A stretch of DNA of 5,041 bases from Akkermansiaceae bacterium (GTDB taxonomy: Bacteria > Verrucomicrobiota > Verrucomicrobiia > Verrucomicrobiales > Akkermansiaceae). The notes under the pieces are model-generated. The model saw nothing but the letters and a program-made list of their open reading frames with translations, ran no database searches and had not been told where the DNA came from. Shown here piece after piece: positions 4,450-5,041 of the stretch. Position 1 is the stretch's first letter; the number at the start of each line of letters is the position of its first letter. The position numbers and the translations under genes were made by a program. Location: contig JABHEX010000246.1 in assembly GCA_018676385.1 (NCBI GenBank), forward strand, positions 1 to 5,041, given 5' to 3'.

Positions 4450-5041
4450 ATGCGAACGCTCATTAAACGCGCCCTCACCAGTGACTCAGCTCTCGAGACG
4501 ATCACCATCAGCGGTTGGGTCCGCACACGTCGTGATTCAAAAGATTTTTCTTTTTTGGAAATGAACGATGGCTCGTGCCTAGCAAATATTCAGTGTGTGG
4601 CCGATGCCGGCATTCCCGGATACAAAGAAATCACTGAGATGACCACTGGCTCAGCTGTTACGATAACGGGCGCACTGGTCGAATCACCTGGAAAGGGACA
4701 ACAGTGGGAAATCCACGCCACAGAAATCAAGCTAATCGGGGCCGCACCCGCGGATTACCCGTTACAGAAAAAAGGTCACACACCCGAGTTTCTCAGATCT
4801 ATTGCCCACTTACGCCCACGCGCAAACCTCTACGGTGCCGTATTTCGTATGAGAAGCCGAATGTCTCAGGCAGTTCACCGGTTCTTTGATAAGCGAGATT
4901 TCACTTACGTACATACCCCAATCATCACCGACTCCGACTGCGAGGGCGCCGGCGAGATGTTCCGCGTGACGACGCTCGACCCGACCGCTGCTAGCCCGAG
5001 CATCCCGCCGCCCCCTGCCGCCCCTTCCACTACTACGGCGC
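4450..5041 (+). CDS. asnS: Asparaginyl-tRNA synthetase, N-terminal part (3' end outside window)
   Basis: Class IIb synthetase that charges tRNA-Asn with asparagine; 197 codons are visible of a family length of about 460. Residues about 18-97 form the OB-fold anticodon-binding domain, with GWVRTRRDSKDFSFLEMNDGS (22-42) and ESPGKGQQWEIHA (78-90). HTPEFLRSIAHLRPR (110-124) opens the catalytic region, and motif 1 covers FFDKRDFTYVHTPIIT (145-160) with its conserved Pro157. SDCEGAGEMFRVTTLD (162-177) matches AsnRS closely and argues against AspRS or LysRS. From residue 178 the sequence becomes Pro/Ala/Ser/Thr-rich and very GC-rich, where the E. coli enzyme has a short linker before its DFFGK segment. 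The start at 4450 fits the family's N-terminus; the ATG at 4445 is in another frame that stops after about 40 codons. There is no Shine-Dalgarno sequence. The gene is divergent from rpmI. Confidence 0.95.
   Translation, partial: MRTLIKRALTSDSALETITISGWVRTRRDSKDFSFLEMNDGSCLANIQCVADAGIPGYKEITEMTTGSAVTITGALVESPGKGQQWEIHATEIKLIGAAPADYPLQKKGHTPEFLRSIAHLRPRANLYGAVFRMRSRMSQAVHRFFDKRDFTYVHTPIITDSDCEGAGEMFRVTTLDPTAASPSIPPPPAAPSTTTA

Noticed and set aside
4445..4450. ATG at 4445 as the asnS start
   Set aside because: That frame reaches a stop near 4565, while the ATG at 4450 opens the frame with all AsnRS motifs.

Overview
The window is an ordinary bacterial housekeeping segment. It carries seven protein-coding genes, two cut by the window ends. 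Left to right they are the 3' part of aroB (+), then a minus-strand series (read right to left as rpmI, rplT, a small heat shock protein gene, hslO, pheS), and the 5' part of asnS (+). No RNA genes, insertion sequences, CRISPR arrays or phage genes are visible. Coding density is high and no gene-free stretch exceeds 250 bases.

Organism: all proteins are bacterial. The base composition is moderate, and none of the six visible start codons has a convincing Shine-Dalgarno sequence at the usual distance. Together with the protein sequences this is compatible with Verrucomicrobiota (Opitutae-like) or a related lineage. That placement is an impression from family knowledge, not something the sequence proves.

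Layout: aroB (shikimate pathway) ends at 837 and converges on pheS with only 14 bases between the stop codons, and no terminator is visible there. hslO and pheS are 46 bases apart and probably co-transcribed. A strong minus-strand terminator (2799-2836) built on a perfect 30-base palindrome separates them from the upstream hsp20 gene. hsp20 has its own promoter-like region (3419-3506) with direct and inverted repeats. It is isolated from the ribosomal-protein pair by a second minus-strand terminator (3523-3558) just after rplT. rpmI and rplT are joined by an unusually long spacer (168 bases) containing three successive hairpins. rpmI and asnS diverge from a 110-base region with a reasonable promoter toward asnS.

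Functionally the window combines translation (ribosomal proteins L35 and L20, the PheRS alpha subunit, AsnRS) with proteostasis (Hsp33 and Hsp20). In many bacteria the order is infC-rpmI-rplT-pheS-pheT. Here the two chaperone genes sit between rplT and pheS, pheT does not follow pheS, and infC does not precede rpmI, so this looks like a broken-up version of that cluster. I see no clearly novel system. The best leads are the Pro/Ala-rich, GC-rich segment where asnS leaves the window, the structured rpmI-rplT spacer, and the repeat-bearing regions upstream of hsp20 and hslO.
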